Shown one piece after another: positions 62,070 through 64,000 of a DNA stretch of 64,000 bases; position 1 is the stretch's first letter, and every line of letters starts with the position of its first letter. This stretch comes from an uncultured Prevotellaceae bacterium. GTDB taxonomy: Bacteria > Bacteroidota > Bacteroidia > Bacteroidales > Bacteroidaceae. The notes beneath the pieces were generated by a model. It was not told where the DNA came from, made no database searches, and saw nothing but the letters and a program-made list of their open reading frames with translations. The position numbers were made by a program, and so were the translations under genes. Location: assembly GCA_902783625.1 (NCBI GenBank), contig CACZRN010000085.1, positions 1 through 64,000 of the forward strand. Direction: 5' to 3'.

Positions 62070-63011
62070 ATGAACACTCAAGAAACAATCGACGTCATGA
62101 AGAAGACAATCGACGAATTGTCTGACGCCAACTCGCTAAAAGGATTGTTCCACCAGCATCGCGATGGAAACCCGATGCCGTCGAACAAGGCTCTCGAAGA
62201 GATAATCGAGCTTTCGCGTGCAATCCTCTTCCCTGGCTTTTTCGGAAAGTCGACCGTAAACATCAACACCCTTAGCTACAGCATCGGTATTAACATCGAA
62301 CGGCTGCACAAATTGCTTGCCGAACAGATTCACGCAGGACTATGCTTTGCCGATACGAAAACGGAGGAGTCGTACGAGGAGCAGTGCGAGCAAAGAGATT
62401 GTGCTCTGGAGAAAGCCACGAAGCTTATTGCCATGCTGCCAAAGATCAGGGCAACGCTCGCCACTGACGTGGAAGCTGCGTACAATGGCGACCCGGCTGC
62501 CGTGAGTCAAGCTGAGATTGTGGCATGCTACCCAATTATCAAAGCACTCGTGAACTATCGCATTGCACACGAGTTGTACAACATGCAGGTGCCGCTGATA
62601 CCGAGAAAGATGACCGAGATGGCTCACTCTGAGACAGGTATCGACATTCACCCTGCAGCCACCATCGGTAACTATTTCACTATCGACCACGGCACAGGCG
62701 TGGTGATTGGTGCCACATGCATTATAGGCAACAATGTGAAATTGTATCAGGGTGTCACACTCGGAGCAAAGAGTTTCCCGCTTGATGACAATGGCAACCC
62801 CATCAAGGGTATTGCCCGTCACCCAATCATCGAAGACAATGTGGTGGTGTATGCCAACGCTACTATACTCGGACGCATAACCATAGGCCGTGGATGTGTG
62901 GTTGGAGCAAACGTATGGGTGACACGCGACATGAAACCAAACACAAAGAGATTCAAAAAAGAACAAACCACAAGTCTCGACTTGGAATTTATAAACGGAA
63001 CAGGAATATAA
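62070..63011 (+). CDS. cysE: Serine O-acetyltransferase (EpsC-type)
   Basis: A 313-residue enzyme making O-acetylserine from serine and acetyl-CoA, the first step of cysteine synthesis. The N-terminal alpha-helical domain (about 1-185) is of the long, EpsC-like kind; the left-handed beta-helix of hexapeptide repeats (about 190-290) has the catalytic D-x-x-H pair in I-D-I-H-P-A-A and F-x-I-D-H-G-T-G-V-V-I-G. G-A-K-S-F-P and H-P-I-I-E-D-N-V-V-V-Y follow. The end is an I-N-G-T-G-I tail where the feedback/CysK-binding Ile is found in other species. Its stop is 14 bp before the THUMP methyltransferase start, so they form an operon. Works alongside metY in sulfur assimilation. Confidence 0.93.
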   Translation: MNTQETIDVMKKTIDELSDANSLKGLFHQHRDGNPMPSNKALEEIIELSRAILFPGFFGKSTVNINTLSYSIGINIERLHKLLAEQIHAGLCFADTKTEESYEEQCEQRDCALEKATKLIAMLPKIRATLATDVEAAYNGDPAAVSQAEIVACYPIIKALVNYRIAHELYNMQVPLIPRKMTEMAHSETGIDIHPAATIGNYFTIDHGTGVVIGATCIIGNNVKLYQGVTLGAKSFPLDDNGNPIKGIARHPIIEDNVVVYANATILGRITIGRGCVVGANVWVTRDMKPNTKRFKKEQTTSLDLEFINGTGI

Positions 63012-63025
63012 ACATATCATAAAAG

Positions 63026-64000
63026 ATGGAATTCGAATTAATCGCCAAGACCTTCATGGGATTGGAACCCGTATTGGCCGAAGAACTTACAAGTCTGGGA
63101 GCCAACAACGTGCAGATAGGAAGAAGAATGGTGTCGTTCACCGGCGACAAGGAGATGATGTATCGCGCCAACTTCCAACTACACACGGCAATAAGAATAC
63201 TGAAGCCGATAGCACACTTCACAGCTAAGTCGGCGGAAGACATGTACACCCAAGTAAGGAAAATAGACTGGAGCAAGTATATCGAGCCAGGCAAGACTTT
63301 CTCGGTGGATTCCGTAGTTTATTCAGAAGAATTCCGCAACTCAAGATTCGTCACGTACAAGGTGAAAGACGCTATCGTCGACCAGTTCCGCGAAGCGACA
63401 GGCGACAGACCAAACATTTCAGTCAGTAACCCTGACATAAAACTCAATATCCATATCGCAGAAGACAAAGCCACGCTTTCGCTCGACTCGAGCGGTGAGA
63501 GTCTGCATCGACGCGGATATCGGCAAGAGAGCGTGGAGGCACCGCTCAACGAAGTGCTCGCAGCAGGAATGATTCTCATGACTGGATGGAGAGGCGAGAC
63601 CGATTTCATCGACCCGATGTGCGGCTCAGGCACACTGCCAATAGAGGCTGCGCTTATCGCACGGAACATTTCGCCGGGAGTATTCCGCAAGGAATATGCT
63701 TTTGAAAAGTGGCCCGACTACGATGCCGACCTGTTCGACAGGATATACAATGATGACTCGCAAGAGCGTGAGTTTGAACATCATATCTATGGATACGACA
63801 TCGACATGAAAGCCGTGAACACCGCACGACTGAATGTAAAGGCCGCCGGACTGAGCAACGACATAACCATCGAACAGGCAGATTTCAAGGACTTCACCCA
63901 GCCAAAGGAGAGGAGCATAATGATAACGAATCCTCCCTATGGCGAGAGAATATCGACACCCAACCTGCTTGCCACCTATAAGATGATAGGTGAACGACTG
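63026..64000 (+). CDS. THUMP-domain rRNA methyltransferase (RlmL-type), 3' partial
   Basis: The frame from ATG 63026 stays open for 325 codons to the window edge. Residues about 45-160 form a THUMP RNA-binding domain; the class I SAM methyltransferase follows with motif I D-P-M-C-G-S-G-T (about 192-199) and motif IV N-P-P-Y-G-E-R near 305, the guanine N2-methyltransferase signature. E. coli RlmL makes m2G2445 in 23S rRNA; this protein is the likely counterpart, though whether the RlmK half is fused cannot be seen. It starts 14 bp after the serine acetyltransferase. Confidence 0.92.
   Translation, partial: MEFELIAKTFMGLEPVLAEELTSLGANNVQIGRRMVSFTGDKEMMYRANFQLHTAIRILKPIAHFTAKSAEDMYTQVRKIDWSKYIEPGKTFSVDSVVYSEEFRNSRFVTYKVKDAIVDQFREATGDRPNISVSNPDIKLNIHIAEDKATLSLDSSGESLHRRGYRQESVEAPLNEVLAAGMILMTGWRGETDFIDPMCGSGTLPIEAALIARNISPGVFRKEYAFEKWPDYDADLFDRIYNDDSQEREFEHHIYGYDIDMKAVNTARLNVKAAGLSNDITIEQADFKDFTQPKERSIMITNPPYGERISTPNLLATYKMIGERL

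Overview
The window looks like a stretch of chromosome from a Bacteroidetes bacterium, most likely Prevotella or a close relative. The evidence is the recurrent promoter pattern (TTTG, 19-20 bp, TAnnTTTG), the rarity of Shine-Dalgarno sequences, and lineage-typical genes: a serine palmitoyltransferase for sphingolipids, a GldB-like lipoprotein, a DUF4105 protein, an SLC13 transporter, GH127/GH43/GH141 enzymes, and a BspA-like leucine-rich-repeat surface protein with a C-terminal dockerin-like pair. Genes are dense. I see no prophage, insertion sequence, transposase, CRISPR array, rRNA or integrase.

Layout. 1-5511: 3' part of the BspA/dockerin surface protein, a 250-bp nested inverted repeat, a secreted polysaccharide deacetylase, an AAA ATPase. 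5567-13257: pyruvate:ferredoxin oxidoreductase, a 22-bp repeat array, O-acetylhomoserine sulfhydrylase, a D-2-hydroxyacid dehydrogenase behind rarA. 13499-19997: an unrecognised acidic-tailed protein, then a minus-strand envelope cluster (outer-membrane protein, LptC, CorC-like protein, PpiD-like foldase). 20132-30152: DUF4105 protein plus phosphodiesterase, secA, a lone ABC ATPase, then comEC, DUF2461 and nth on the minus strand. 30478-36412: GH127, Skp/OmpH lipoprotein with a small membrane protein, pepD, tRNA-Pro. 36504-40334: serine palmitoyltransferase divergent from a lipid kinase, flavodoxin-like reductase, tRNA methyltransferase. 40722-46947: lon, tgt, lptF/G-like permease, DEAD-box helicase. 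47310-57218: a PurF-like protein lacking the glutaminase cysteine, DPP IV, radical SAM protein, GldB-like lipoprotein, GT2, mtaB, SLC13 symporter. 57342-64000: two small proteins, GH43, GH141, serine acetyltransferase and a THUMP rRNA methyltransferase cut by the window end.

Functionally the window is mostly housekeeping: envelope biogenesis (LptC, LptF/G, SecA, Skp, PpiD), anaerobic energy and sulfur metabolism (PFOR, MetY, serine acetyltransferase), lipid A-independent membrane lipids (sphingolipid pair), translation/tRNA modification (Tgt, MtaB, TrmN6, THUMP MTase) and secreted glycan enzymes outside any recognisable SusC/SusD locus. The most unusual material is non-coding. A family of 22-bp near-palindromic units occurs at four intergenic sites, and at two of them the units are bounded by AATTTTGCTAGCAAAATT palindromes with exactly the same 65-bp centre spacing. 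There is also a strikingly symmetric divergent promoter built from two CTTTTGCAAAAG palindromes, a large nested inverted repeat, and at least three genes whose start codon lies within a few bases of the -7 box, suggesting leaderless mRNAs.
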